Shown one piece after another: positions 33,271-40,645 of a stretch of DNA of 40,645 nt (position 1 is the first letter of the stretch; every line of letters begins with the position of its first letter). The DNA is taken from assembly GCA_015057435.1 (NCBI GenBank), contig SVEJ01000028.1:1-40645 (forward strand), given 5' to 3'. The translations under genes and the position numbers were made by a program. The notes beneath the pieces were generated by a model. It was not told the origin of the DNA. It did not search any database and was given only the letters and a program-made list of their open reading frames with translations. Source of the stretch: Lachnospiraceae bacterium (GTDB lineage Bacteria > Bacillota > Clostridia > Lachnospirales > Lachnospiraceae).

Positions 33271-33459
33271 ATGAAAGTAAGTGTGAATAGAGATGGTTGT
33301 ATTAGTTGTGGGTTGTGTGTGAGTACGTGCCCGGAAGTTTTTTCTTTTGACGAGGACGGTTTGGCGCAGGCAACAGGACAGATTACGGATTCTAATTATG
33401 CATCAGCAGAATCTGCCCGTACTGCATGCCCTGTATCTGTAATTGATATTGAGAATTAA
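33271..33459 (+). CDS. Mono-cluster [4Fe-4S] ferredoxin
   Basis: A 62-residue electron carrier. Cys10, Cys13, Cys16 (CISCGLC) and Cys53 (ACPVSVI) should bind one [4Fe-4S] cluster. The pattern matches Thermotoga-type 4Fe ferredoxins, including the PEVFSFDEDGLA segment after the first cysteines. Cys20 is also kept; in Thermotoga maritima its partner is Cys43 in a disulfide, but position 43 here is Tyr. AGGAGG lies 8 bases before the ATG. It follows a terminator with no obvious promoter of its own, and its stop codon overlaps the stop codon of the convergent permease gene. Its redox partner is unknown. Confidence 0.92.
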   Translation: MKVSVNRDGCISCGLCVSTCPEVFSFDEDGLAQATGQITDSNYASAESARTACPVSVIDIEN

Positions 33460-34292
33460 AAGTATTCTGAGAGCTTTTTTTCGATGGCTTGGAGTATGGA
33501 ATACAAAGCCATTGCAATCATGCAAAGAATAAAAATGGAAAGTAGTACATTGCTCATTTTGAAGGTCTGGGAACCGTAGATAATTAGATATCCCAGGCCT
33601 TCTTTTGCAGCAAGGAATTCACCGATTACAACACCGACAAGACATAGACCTATATTTACTTTCATGATGCTAATGATATTCGGAATGTTACTTGGAAGAA
33701 CAACCAGTAAAAGTGCATGTAGTCTCGAACCTTTTAATGTATATATAAGTTTGAGTTTATCCGTATCGATATTTTTAAATCCGGTGTAAATGTTCAAAAT
33801 GCTGCCGAAAATTGCAACTGAGCAAGCGCAGACGATAATTGTTGTCTGATTGGCACCAAGCCATACAATGAGTACCGGAGCAAGTGCTGATTTTGGCAGG
33901 GCATTCAGCATAACAAGATATGGTTCTAACACTTTTGAAAGCGTATCATTCCACCAAAAAAGAATTGCTACAAGGATACTTCCAATAATAACTATGGTAA
34001 ATCCAATCAGTGTCTCATATAGTGTAATGCCGATGTGATGCATCAATGAGCCATCTTGCAGCATAATAAAAAATGTGTCGTATAGCTTAGAAGGGGAGCA
34101 AAAAATAAAAGAATTAATCCAGTTGTTATTGGCAGCAATTTCCCATAGTAATAAGAATGTAACGAGTATGAACAATCGCAATATATGAATTGTACGCTTA
34201 TTCTTCCTGACATTTTTTACATATTCTAATTGTGCGGGTGATGCTGTAACTATAGTTGTTGTTTTGTTATGCAAAGTCTTGTGTTTCATCAT
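33456..34292 (-). CDS. ABC importer permease, NitT/TauT (SsuC-like) type
   Basis: A 278-residue inner-membrane permease of the nitrate/sulfonate/taurine/HMP import group. It has six or so helices; the cytoplasmic EAA-type loop is seen around YTLKGSRLHALLLVVLPSNIPNI, and the family block LEPYLVMLNALPKSALAPVLIVWLG is clear. GGGAGG lies 6 bases before a double ATG. It overlaps the end of the ATPase gene by 26 bases (translational coupling) and the stop codon of the convergent ferredoxin gene by 4. No substrate-binding protein gene is in the window, so the substrate cannot be assigned. Confidence 0.9.
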   Translation of the reverse strand: MMKHKTLHNKTTTIVTASPAQLEYVKNVRKNKRTIHILRLFILVTFLLLWEIAANNNWINSFIFCSPSKLYDTFFIMLQDGSLMHHIGITLYETLIGFTIVIIGSILVAILFWWNDTLSKVLEPYLVMLNALPKSALAPVLIVWLGANQTTIIVCACSVAIFGSILNIYTGFKNIDTDKLKLIYTLKGSRLHALLLVVLPSNIPNIISIMKVNIGLCLVGVVIGEFLAAKEGLGYLIIYGSQTFKMSNVLLSIFILCMIAMALYSILQAIEKKLSEYF

Positions 34293-35049
34293 GTACGGCC
34301 TCCCAAATCATATTGTAATACTTTGTGAATTCCGGTGTGTTTCGTTTTTCACGCGGTGTCAGAGTTTTATTTTCAAACACAATCGGAATAATTGTTTTTA
34401 CCGTTCCCGGACGTTTTGAAAGTACAATTACTCTGTCTGACATAGAGACAGCTTCAGCCAAATCATGCGTAACAAGCAGTGTGCTTATTCCTTTTTCTTT
34501 GATAATTGACCCAATATCATTGGATACATTTAACCTTGTTTGATAGTCAAGCGCGCTAAATGGTTCATCTAATAAGAGAATCTGGGGTGAAAGTGCCAGA
34601 GTTCTGATTAAGGCTGCACGCTGGCGCATACCACCCGATAGTTGACGCGGATATGCATTTCGAAATTCCCAAAGCCCATATGTTTTTAACAAATCATCAA
34701 TGATACGGATATGCGTTTCATCCATTAGATTTTGTATTTCTAATCCAAGGGTTAGATTTTTATAAATTGTTCGCCATTCTAACAGATGATCTTTTTGCAG
34801 CATATAGCCGATGTGAATGTCTGCATCTGTAATGGATTCACCATTTATTTGAATGTTGCCTTCTGTTGCAGGAAGTAAGCCTGCAATGATGTTAAGAAGC
34901 GTTGTTTTGCCGCAACCACTCGGTCCGACGAATGAAATAAATTCACTCTTATTCAGATTGAATGAAATGTCTTTAAGTGAAAGCGTTTCACTAGATATTG
35001 TATGATAAACAAAATTTACATTAAAAAATTCTAGTATTGGTGTTGCCAA
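34267..35049 (-). CDS. ABC importer ATPase, NitT/TauT (SsuB-like) type
   Basis: A 260-residue ATPase that powers the adjacent permease. Walker A is GPSGCGKTT (42-50), the Q-loop is YMLQKDHLLEW, the signature LSGGMRQRAALIRTLA, and Walker B LLLDEPFSALD, with the switch histidine in LLVTHDLAEA. The start is a TTG at 35049 (N-terminus MATPILEFFNVNF) behind AAAGGAGAAG, with no closer ATG. No TPP riboswitch is seen in the leader, which argues mildly against an HMP transporter. A TATAAC at 35074-35069 could be its -10 box, with only a poor -35. Confidence 0.92.
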   Translation of the reverse strand: MATPILEFFNVNFVYHTISSETLSLKDISFNLNKSEFISFVGPSGCGKTTLLNIIAGLLPATEGNIQINGESITDADIHIGYMLQKDHLLEWRTIYKNLTLGLEIQNLMDETHIRIIDDLLKTYGLWEFRNAYPRQLSGGMRQRAALIRTLALSPQILLLDEPFSALDYQTRLNVSNDIGSIIKEKGISTLLVTHDLAEAVSMSDRVIVLSKRPGTVKTIIPIVFENKTLTPREKRNTPEFTKYYNMIWEAVHDETQDFA

Positions 35050-35127
35050 TTTTTACTTCTCCTTTTCTGTTATAATATAGTGTATTCAAATTCAAAAAAA
35101 TTGCCCAAAGTATCGGAAATTCGTTGC

Positions 35128-35156
35128 TTGACGAAAAAAAAAAGTTTGTTTATAAT
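35128..35156 (+). promoter_or_regulatory. Sigma-A-type promoter of the polysaccharide deacetylase gene
   Basis: TTGACG (35128-35133), 17 bases mostly of A and T, and a perfect TATAAT (35151-35156). It implies a leader of about 110 bases, in which I see no recognisable riboswitch. It runs away from the ABC importer genes. Confidence 0.72.
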
Positions 35157-35275
35157 AAGCAAACCTAGAAAATGATGGGATAATTGTGACGTTTTTTAGG
35201 ATGATTTGACACACGATGAATGAAACATTTTAAGTGGTCAATACTATAATTATCATGAATACGACAGGTGAATGT

Positions 35276-36316
35276 ATGGCAAAGATAACACGAGCTCAAT
35301 TAGCACAGAGAAAGAGAATTGAGTTTTATAAGAAGATAATTGTATATGGATTTTTGGTGATGACAATCTTACCGATTTTTTCGAGTATGTTCTTATTCTA
35401 TAAGATTGGACAGCTTGAGAAGAAGTTGGATTATGCACTAAGTTCTGCCGGAAAGGATTATCTGACAATGCAGTCAAGCCGTGATGCATTGATGGGGAAT
35501 CCGAATGCAAAGAGTGGCGTATTTGTTGATTCTGTGAAGTCGGTGCTTGGAAACGCAGAGGTTGAGATTAACAGCACAACAAGCACAGAGGACATGTTGT
35601 TGGCTGATACAACAGAAGCTTCTAAGAGTGCAGATGCGAGCGGAACGGTGAATGCATCTGAAGTCGGAATAGTTGACAATTCCAACGGAAAAAGAGTTTA
35701 TCTTACGTTTGATGATGGTCCGTCTATCTATACGGGACAGATTTTGGACGTTTTAAAGGCGAATAATGTGAAGGCTACATTTTTTGTAATAGGAAGAGAT
35801 GAAGAATTCTATACCTATTATCAGAGAATTGTTGATGAAGGACATACAATCGGTTTACATTCCTACTCTCATGTATATCAGGATTTTTATGCATCAAAGG
35901 AATCATTTGCGAAAGAATTATCACAGTTGAATGATTTGATTTATAATGTAACAGGTACGAAGAGTACAATATTCCGTTTTCCGGGTGGAAGTTCGAATAA
36001 TGTATCTTCTTTGCCGGTTCAGGAGTATATTGATTACTTGAATGAGAATGAAATCGATTATTACGATTGGAATGCATTAAGTGGTGATGCGGTAACGAAT
36101 GGCCTTTCGCCGCAACAGCTGGTGAATAACATTATGAATGATGTGGCAAAGAATGAGGATTCTATTGTGTTAATGCATGATTTGCAAACAACACATACAA
36201 CTGTGGAGTCTTTGCAGTTGTTGATTGATACATTGAAGACAGAAGGATATGAAATTCTACCGATTGACGAGAATACACCTTTGATTCAGCATGTAGCTGC
36301 TGAGACGGTGGAATAA
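35276..36316 (+). CDS. Membrane-anchored polysaccharide deacetylase (CE4/NodB)
   Basis: Predicted to remove N-acetyl groups from peptidoglycan or another extracellular polysaccharide; in pathogens and commensals such enzymes give lysozyme resistance. The 346 residues comprise a basic N-terminus, one membrane helix (about 22-44), a Ser/Thr-rich stalk (to about 135) and the NodB domain. CE4 motifs are intact: LTFDDGPS (Asp146, Asp147), HSYSH (His195, His199), FRFPGGSSN, the YDWNALSGDA block and IVLMHD. ATG 35276 follows CAGGTGA; in-frame codons upstream have no binding site. It is monocistronic, between its own promoter and terminator. Confidence 0.94.
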   Translation: MAKITRAQLAQRKRIEFYKKIIVYGFLVMTILPIFSSMFLFYKIGQLEKKLDYALSSAGKDYLTMQSSRDALMGNPNAKSGVFVDSVKSVLGNAEVEINSTTSTEDMLLADTTEASKSADASGTVNASEVGIVDNSNGKRVYLTFDDGPSIYTGQILDVLKANNVKATFFVIGRDEEFYTYYQRIVDEGHTIGLHSYSHVYQDFYASKESFAKELSQLNDLIYNVTGTKSTIFRFPGGSSNNVSSLPVQEYIDYLNENEIDYYDWNALSGDAVTNGLSPQQLVNNIMNDVAKNEDSIVLMHDLQTTHTTVESLQLLIDTLKTEGYEILPIDENTPLIQHVAAETVE

Positions 36317-36341
36317 TAAAAATGTTTGAAAAGTATATTGA

Positions 36342-36383
36342 AGAAGCATTTACTCAGATTTCTGAGTGAATGCTTCTTTTTTG
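36342..36383 (+). terminator. Rho-independent terminator of the deacetylase gene
   Basis: A 17-pair stem (36342-36358 with 36361-36377) has one T-G mismatch and is followed by a T-run. It ends about 30 bases before the GntR promoter. Confidence 0.92.
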
Positions 36384-36412
36384 CTTGCAGTGAAAATAAA
36401 CAGAAATGGGTA

Positions 36413-36451
36413 TTGACATATGAATGTGAATATTGTATATATTGGATATAC
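36413..36451 (+). promoter_or_regulatory. Promoter with a YtrA-type GntR operator
   Basis: TTGACA (36413-36418), 17 bases and TATATA (36436-36441) form the promoter. Overlapping the -10 box, GTATA-N7-TATAC (36435-36451) matches the YtrA-subfamily operator pattern GTnTA-N7-TAnAC. The gene 31 bases downstream encodes such a regulator, so autorepression is the natural reading. Confidence 0.75.
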
Positions 36452-36481
36452 ACAATATATTTATTGAAAAGGAGTAATGGC

Positions 36482-36874
36482 ATGGATATCATAATTTCGA
36501 ATAATGCCGATAGTCCGATTTATGAACAAATCAAGGAGCAGATTAAACTGATGATACTAAACGGTGATTTGAAGGAAGGGGACGCCCTACCATCAATGCG
36601 ATTACTTGCGAAGGAACTTCGCATTAGTATCATTACCACAAAGCGCGCCTATGAAGAGTTAGAGCGAGAAGGGTACATAGAATCCTTTACCGGTAAAGGT
36701 AGCTTTGTGAAGTCCATGAATACAGACATGGTGAAGGAAAACTTGGTTTACGAAATCGAGACTTTATTTGAAGAGGTAATTGATAAGGCAGTTATCGCGA
36801 AGCTGTCCTATGAAGAGCTGACAGAGATTTTGAAGCTTTTGTATGATGAAAGGAAGTCACAGGACAATGGATAA
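36482..36874 (+). CDS. GntR-family transcriptional regulator, YtrA subfamily
   Basis: A 130-residue repressor with an N-terminal winged helix (about 8-78; SPIYEQIKEQIKLMILNG, LPSMRLLAKELRIS, TTKRAYEELEREGYI) and only a short helical dimerisation tail, which defines the YtrA subfamily. These regulators control linked ABC transporter operons and often answer cell-envelope or antibiotic stress. ATG 36482 follows AAAGGAGT. It overlaps the following ATPase gene by 8 bases and heads a five-gene operon preceded by its own likely operator. Confidence 0.93.
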   Translation: MDIIISNNADSPIYEQIKEQIKLMILNGDLKEGDALPSMRLLAKELRISIITTKRAYEELEREGYIESFTGKGSFVKSMNTDMVKENLVYEIETLFEEVIDKAVIAKLSYEELTEILKLLYDERKSQDNG

Positions 36875-37739
36875 GGTATTAGAGTTAAAAAACGTAACAA
36901 AAGATTATGGAGATTTCAAGTTAGACAATGTGAATTTATCTGTTACAAAAGGAGCAATTTGCGGATTTATCGGACAAAATGGTGCCGGTAAGACAACAAC
37001 CATCTCTTTGATCTTAGATATCATTAAAAGAGATGCGGGAGATATTCAGGTGTTTGGCGAGAACATTTTAGAAAATCCAACCGCTATCAAAGAGAGAATC
37101 GGTGTGGTGTTTGATGAGATGGGCTTTCATGATTTCATGACAGCTACACAGATTAGCAAAATGATGGCAAACATTTATAAGAACTGGGATGAAGCGGTAT
37201 TCTTTGAGTACCTTGAGAAATTCTCACTTCCTAGAAAGAAGCGTTGTGGTGCATTTTCTCGTGGTATGAGAATGAAGCTACAGATTGCGGTTGCTATGTC
37301 TCATGGTGCAGAGCTTCTCATTATGGATGAGCCAACTAGCGGTTTGGACCCGATTGTTCGTAACGAGATTTTGCAGATCTTCCAGGAGTTTGTTATGGAG
37401 GAGAATCATACAATCTTATTATCTTCGCATATTACTACGGATTTGGAACGTATCGCAGATGAAGTAGTGTTTATCAACAAGGGCAAGATTGTTCTTGCGG
37501 GTAACAAGGATGAGATATTAGAAACCCATGGCTTGATGAAATGTAAGAAGAATGACCTTGCAGGGATTGATGAGAAGGATATCATTTCTACTCGTCCATC
37601 CGCTTTCTGTACAGAGGTGTTAGTGGCAGATAGAGAGGCTTGCATGAAGAAATATCCGAAGGTTACTATGGAGCAGACTACATTAGAAGACATCATGATT
37701 TTCTATGTCAATCGTAACACATCTACGTTAAAAGATTAA
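36867..37739 (+). CDS. ABC transporter ATPase (YtrB-like)
   Basis: A 290-residue ATPase subunit of an ABC exporter. Walker A is GQNGAGKTT (36-44), the signature is the variant AFSRGMRMKLQIA in place of LSGGQ, Walker B is LLIMDEPTSGLDP, and the H-loop LLSSHI. The FSRGM signature is normal for GntR-linked transporters. After the ATPase core is a C-terminal extension (about 215-290) of unknown role. I chose ATG 36867, which overlaps the regulator's end; GAAAGGAAG lies upstream. It presumably pairs with the two permeases that follow. Confidence 0.93.
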   Translation: MDKVLELKNVTKDYGDFKLDNVNLSVTKGAICGFIGQNGAGKTTTISLILDIIKRDAGDIQVFGENILENPTAIKERIGVVFDEMGFHDFMTATQISKMMANIYKNWDEAVFFEYLEKFSLPRKKRCGAFSRGMRMKLQIAVAMSHGAELLIMDEPTSGLDPIVRNEILQIFQEFVMEENHTILLSSHITTDLERIADEVVFINKGKIVLAGNKDEILETHGLMKCKKNDLAGIDEKDIISTRPSAFCTEVLVADREACMKKYPKVTMEQTTLEDIMIFYVNRNTSTLKD

Positions 37740-37752
37740 GGAAAGGACGTGG

Positions 37753-38532
37753 ATGATTATGAAAGGATTATTGATTAAAGATTATTATTGTTTGAAGAAA
37801 AGTTTGAAATCATTCCTAGCTTTAACCATTGGGGTTATTCTAATCGGTATCATGTTTGCAATTAGTATGGAGCATGGAAACATGAAGATTGCAGCAGCGG
37901 AAACGGCGGTACAGTCTGGTGTAGATGAAGCTACGGCGTTTGATATGTTTCGAGTTGCAGTGTGGCTTGTGATTATTATTCCCATGGCATTTGTTGGAAA
38001 TGTAGTGGATTGCTTTAAGGCGGATATGCGTGCAGAGTTTGGAAAACAGTTATTTAGTTTGCCTGTTGATTCTAAGCAGATTGTTGCTGCAAGATACTTG
38101 ACCTGTATCATTTATGCATTAGTGAGCTTTGTGGGTGCTACGATTACGGCAATTTGTATTTCAGGTGCGTCAGAGCAGTATCCATTTTCTGAATTGATGT
38201 CAGTGATAGTATTGTTTGGTTCTGTCATGATGATTTATCTTTGCATTGTGATGTGTTTGATTTATCTAATTGGTGTGAAGTATGCAGATTATATTCAGTC
38301 CGCACCACTTCTGATTGTAATGATTATAGCTATGGTTTTTTCGAATGTGAAAATGATGAACATGAGCGAAGCGGAACTGGATTCTCTTATGGAGAATATG
38401 TGGGGTACGGTGAAAGGATTTATAACACAGAATGTGGGTGTCTTTATGCTAGTGGCAGTGGTCATTTTGGTGATTACCTATTTTGCTTCGGTTCAGATTG
38501 TTGAGAAGAGAAGGGGGAAGGCAATATGTTAG
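37753..38532 (+). CDS. ABC-2-type permease subunit
   Basis: A 259-residue membrane protein of the ABC-2 (ABC2_membrane_5-like) group with about six helices, starting MKGLLIKDYYCLKKSLKSF, the typical amphipathic lead-in. The sequence KQLFSLPVDSKQIVAARYL matches the SLPVsrkqiv element that also occurs in the next gene. The start could be ATG 37753, 5 bases after AAAGGA, or ATG 37759, which gives the commoner N-terminus MKGLL. It overlaps the next permease gene by 7 bases, suggesting equal amounts of both. Confidence 0.87.
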   Translation: MIMKGLLIKDYYCLKKSLKSFLALTIGVILIGIMFAISMEHGNMKIAAAETAVQSGVDEATAFDMFRVAVWLVIIIPMAFVGNVVDCFKADMRAEFGKQLFSLPVDSKQIVAARYLTCIIYALVSFVGATITAICISGASEQYPFSELMSVIVLFGSVMMIYLCIVMCLIYLIGVKYADYIQSAPLLIVMIIAMVFSNVKMMNMSEAELDSLMENMWGTVKGFITQNVGVFMLVAVVILVITYFASVQIVEKRRGKAIC

Positions 38533-39254
38533 GTTTGTTATATAAGGATTATATTGCCGTGAAGGGAAAGTATTTCCTGATGGCTCTCTTTGGGCAGTTT
38601 TTGCTTCTGACAGCGATTCGCTTAACAGTAGTGGATGAGGTTTTAGATCATGTATTGCCAGCTTTGGTTATGATGATGCTTTGTTGTTTGGCTGCAGTTC
38701 TTCCTCTTTTTTTTGAACCAAGCTTGATGAAGGCAGATGAGGGAAGAAAGCAAAAGCAGTATTTCTTAAGTCTTCCGGTTAGTAGAAGACAGTATGTGGC
38801 ATCGAAGTATATATTCTTGGCCATTGCATTTTATATCATTCAATCTGTGGCAACCTTTGAATTTCTTATGTGCCAGGTGAATATGAAGTCGGAAGAAATG
38901 ACTGCGAAGCTGAGTACATTCCAGATGTTAGTGCCTACATTTATTGCACTATGTTTGGTCATTTGCGCATTAGAGCTTCCATTTTTTGTTGGAATGGGAG
39001 TGAAGAAAGGAATGGCAGCGAAGGAAAGTCTAATCTTTATTGTGTTTTTCTTGGTAGTTGCTTATGTGATGTTTGGTGATTTATCCATTGTTGAAGAAGC
39101 AAATTTGATGTCCCTGGTTGACTATTTTATGAAACATCCGGAAATCAGTATGAGTGTGCAGGTGTTATTTCCAATTGTAAGTATTTTGTCATACTATATT
39201 TCCTATTTGATATCAGCAAGATTTTTTGAGGGAAAGGAGTGGGAAGATGAATAA
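38526..39254 (+). CDS. ABC-2-type permease subunit (second)
   Basis: A 242-residue membrane protein homologous to the preceding gene: MLGLLYKDYIAVKGKYF at the start, then KQKQYFLSLPVSRRQYVASKY, and about six helices. The two probably form a heterodimeric channel with the ATPase at 36867. Substrate unknown. It overlaps the upstream gene by 7 bases and the downstream CPBP gene by 8, so translation of the whole operon is coupled. AGAAGGGGG inside the upstream gene acts as binding site. Confidence 0.87.
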   Translation: MLGLLYKDYIAVKGKYFLMALFGQFLLLTAIRLTVVDEVLDHVLPALVMMMLCCLAAVLPLFFEPSLMKADEGRKQKQYFLSLPVSRRQYVASKYIFLAIAFYIIQSVATFEFLMCQVNMKSEEMTAKLSTFQMLVPTFIALCLVICALELPFFVGMGVKKGMAAKESLIFIVFFLVVAYVMFGDLSIVEEANLMSLVDYFMKHPEISMSVQVLFPIVSILSYYISYLISARFFEGKEWEDE

Positions 39255-40125
39255 GAAATTAACGAAAAAGCGTCTATTGATTTATTTGGCTTTGAGCTTC
39301 GCCCTCGTATGGGTACCAATGATTATATATTTTGCAACAGGTGGTAAATATGATAGTCCGATGATGAATCTCATTCTTGCATATAGTATGCTTTGTCCAA
39401 GTATTGCGGTTCTCGTTACCCGGAAGATTACCAAAGAAGGAATTCCTCTTATTGGCAAGGATTCTTTGCAGCTTGGAATCAATCTTAAGAACAAGAGATG
39501 GATTTGGTTTTTATTAGGTTTTGTGGCACCGGTTATATATTGGGATCTCGGTCAATTGGTTTTCATGGCAATCTTTCCGGAAACCTATAATCCGGCAGGC
39601 TTTGATGCTGTAGGATTACCAAGAATCGCACTGTTCTTACTTCCAATTTTCGGTTGGGTGACCGGTATTGTGGGCTCTATCGGAGCGTTAGGTGAAGAGA
39701 TTGGATGGAGAACCTACCTATATCCGAAGTTAGAGGAACTGATGGGACCTGTGGGTTCTGTAATCGTAGGTGGTATCATTTGGGGCGTATGGCATTATCC
39801 GGCTATCCTCCAGGGACATAACTTTGGCACTGATTACTGGGGTGCGCCTTGGAGCGGATTCTTTGAGTTTACCTTCTCTTGTGTGACAATGGGTGCATTG
39901 CTTTATCTTGTGACAAAGAAGACTGGTTCTATATGGCTAGCAGCCATTATGCATGCAGTGAATAATTCTGGTGCTAGAGCATTTGGCTTATGTTTAGATA
40001 CAGAAGTGTTAACTGGCATCTGGGCAGAGGAACCCATTCAGATATTCATGGGTAATGTAGTGCTTAACATCATGGGCGTGATTGCAATTGTGATGTTAGT
40101 TAAGATGAAGAAGGAAGAAGATTGA
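39247..40125 (+). CDS. CPBP-family intramembrane metalloprotease
   Basis: A 292-residue polytopic membrane protein of the CPBP (Abi/Rce1-like) family. Motif 1 is GALGEEIGWRTYLYPKL with Glu150, Glu151 and Arg155; motif 2 is GVWHYPAI with His183; motif 3 is HAVNN with His236 and Asn240. All catalytic residues are present. CPBP proteins serve in bacteriocin maturation or immunity, and in signalling. As the last gene of the GntR/ABC operon it may process a substrate of, or protect together with, the transporter. ATG 39247 follows AAAGGAG and overlaps the permease gene. Confidence 0.92.
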   Translation: MNKKLTKKRLLIYLALSFALVWVPMIIYFATGGKYDSPMMNLILAYSMLCPSIAVLVTRKITKEGIPLIGKDSLQLGINLKNKRWIWFLLGFVAPVIYWDLGQLVFMAIFPETYNPAGFDAVGLPRIALFLLPIFGWVTGIVGSIGALGEEIGWRTYLYPKLEELMGPVGSVIVGGIIWGVWHYPAILQGHNFGTDYWGAPWSGFFEFTFSCVTMGALLYLVTKKTGSIWLAAIMHAVNNSGARAFGLCLDTEVLTGIWAEEPIQIFMGNVVLNIMGVIAIVMLVKMKKEED

Positions 40126-40155
40126 TTCCTTTGTTATGTATAGATATGGATGTAG

Positions 40156-40190
40156 ACGGAGTGAAATGATAATATTTCACTCCGTTTTTA
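40156..40190 (+). terminator. Rho-independent terminator of the GntR/ABC/CPBP operon
   Basis: ACGGAGTGAAAT and ATTTCACTCCGT form a perfect 12-bp stem with a GATAAT loop and a T-run (TTTTT). Confidence 0.92.
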
Positions 40191-40312
40191 TGTTGTGGAA
40201 AATATAAAACAGGAATTTTTATAAATATATTTCCTATTTTTCAAAGTTTAAAGATTTTTTAAGATTTATAATGCTATGATATGGATATCACAAAACGAAA
40301 GAGGATTCGGTT

Positions 40313-40645
40313 ATGTTTTTTAAAATGTTAAAAAAAGATTTGCAAATGAAAAAGGGATTAAATGTAATCTTATTTTTGTTCATGGCGGTAGCTTCCGTTT
40401 TAACGGTGGTGAGCGCTATACAGGTCTATACATATCTGGCAGGGAAAGAACGCACCTATGATATATGTAAATCATCTGATTTTTATCTGATACAGTCGGC
40501 ATATTCAGACAAAGGGGCGATTCAGACAGATAAATGTGAAAAGTGGTTAGATGATAATGAAAAAGTATCCTCCTATGTTCGGGAAGAAGTCCTTTTATTT
40601 CCATATTTTCGAATTGATTTTCAGGAATTTGATGAAGAGCAGATT
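40313..40645 (+). CDS. ABC transporter permease, FtsX/MacB-like, 5' part
   Basis: The gene runs off the end of the window; 111 codons are visible. MFFKMLKKDLQMKKGLNVIL followed by one long helix (to about residue 44, VSAIQVYTYLAG) and then an extracellular segment is the usual start of FtsX-like permeases in Lachnospiraceae. AAAGAGGA lies 8 bases before the ATG. A TATAAT at 40267-40272 may be its -10 box, though no good -35 is present. Whether it belongs with an ATPase gene downstream cannot be seen. Confidence 0.7.
   Translation, partial: MFFKMLKKDLQMKKGLNVILFLFMAVASVLTVVSAIQVYTYLAGKERTYDICKSSDFYLIQSAYSDKGAIQTDKCEKWLDDNEKVSSYVREEVLLFPYFRIDFQEFDEEQI

Noticed and set aside
35163..35275. Possible riboswitch in the 110-base leader of the deacetylase gene
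   Set aside because: No conserved riboswitch blocks and no convincing stem apart from a weak GTTTG/CAAAC pairing around the promoter.

Overview
The window is chromosomal DNA from a low-GC, anaerobic Firmicute, most likely a member of the Lachnospiraceae (Clostridia). This rests on strong AGGAGG ribosome binding sites, a reverse-order rubrerythrin, a clostridial-type mono-cluster ferredoxin, DUF6465/DUF975/DUF5721-type proteins, a YtrA-type GntR/ABC operon and a CIRCE element. The genus cannot be fixed from the sequence. I saw no rRNA, tRNA, CRISPR array, phage or insertion sequence. Most genes are on the + strand. The minus-strand genes are a CYTH protein (9.3-9.8 kb), htpG with a DUF5721-like gene (29.2-31.8 kb), and an ABC importer pair (33.5-35.0 kb).

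Layout. 0-5.7 kb: end of a membrane protein, a GNAT acetyltransferase, and a complete riboflavin pathway (ribD, ribE, ribBA, ribH) with an acylphosphatase and a YbaK/ProX-type tRNA deacylase between ribD and ribE. A 202-bp, highly palindromic element lies in the ribH leader. 5.7-12.2 kb: a HAD phosphatase, a LytS/YesM-like sensor that has lost its phospho-acceptor histidine, a DUF1189-like membrane protein, a CYTH phosphatase, a GGDEF cyclase whose sensor half resembles the degenerate kinase, and a DJ-1-family protein. 12.3-17.0 kb: a Cas4-like nuclease/XPD-like helicase fusion, a second HAD phosphatase and murF. 17.0-21.4 kb: reverse rubrerythrin behind a PerR-like operator, a small membrane protein, a Lys/Ala-rich histone-H1-like protein with a DUF6465-type domain, a DUF975 membrane protein, proC and an AIM24 protein. 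21.5-29.1 kb: a stand-alone ClpX with an acidic extension, an M18 aminopeptidase, a secreted papain-like protease with Big_2 and BspA-type repeats, and a Csp-like subtilase; this is a proteolysis-rich stretch. 29.2-33.5 kb: htpG with a perfect CIRCE element, a DUF5721-like gene, a second M18 aminopeptidase and a ferredoxin. 33.5-40.6 kb: an ABC importer pair with no binding protein, a membrane-anchored polysaccharide deacetylase, a self-regulated GntR/ABC/CPBP operon, and the start of another ABC permease.

How the genes fit together. ribD, ribE, ribBA and ribH make riboflavin from GTP and ribulose 5-phosphate. No FMN riboswitch is recognisable in front of any of them, so the structured ribH leader is the main candidate for local control. 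The GntR regulator probably represses its own promoter through a GTnTA-N7-TAnAC operator overlapping the -10 box and so controls the ABC exporter and CPBP protein. HtpG should respond to heat through HrcA, and rubrerythrin to peroxide through PerR.

The best leads for something undescribed are the ribH leader element, the degenerate kinase paired with a cyclase of the same architecture, and the H1-like/DUF6465 protein with nested palindromes in its promoter. Calls are from reading translations and motifs by eye; no database search was run.
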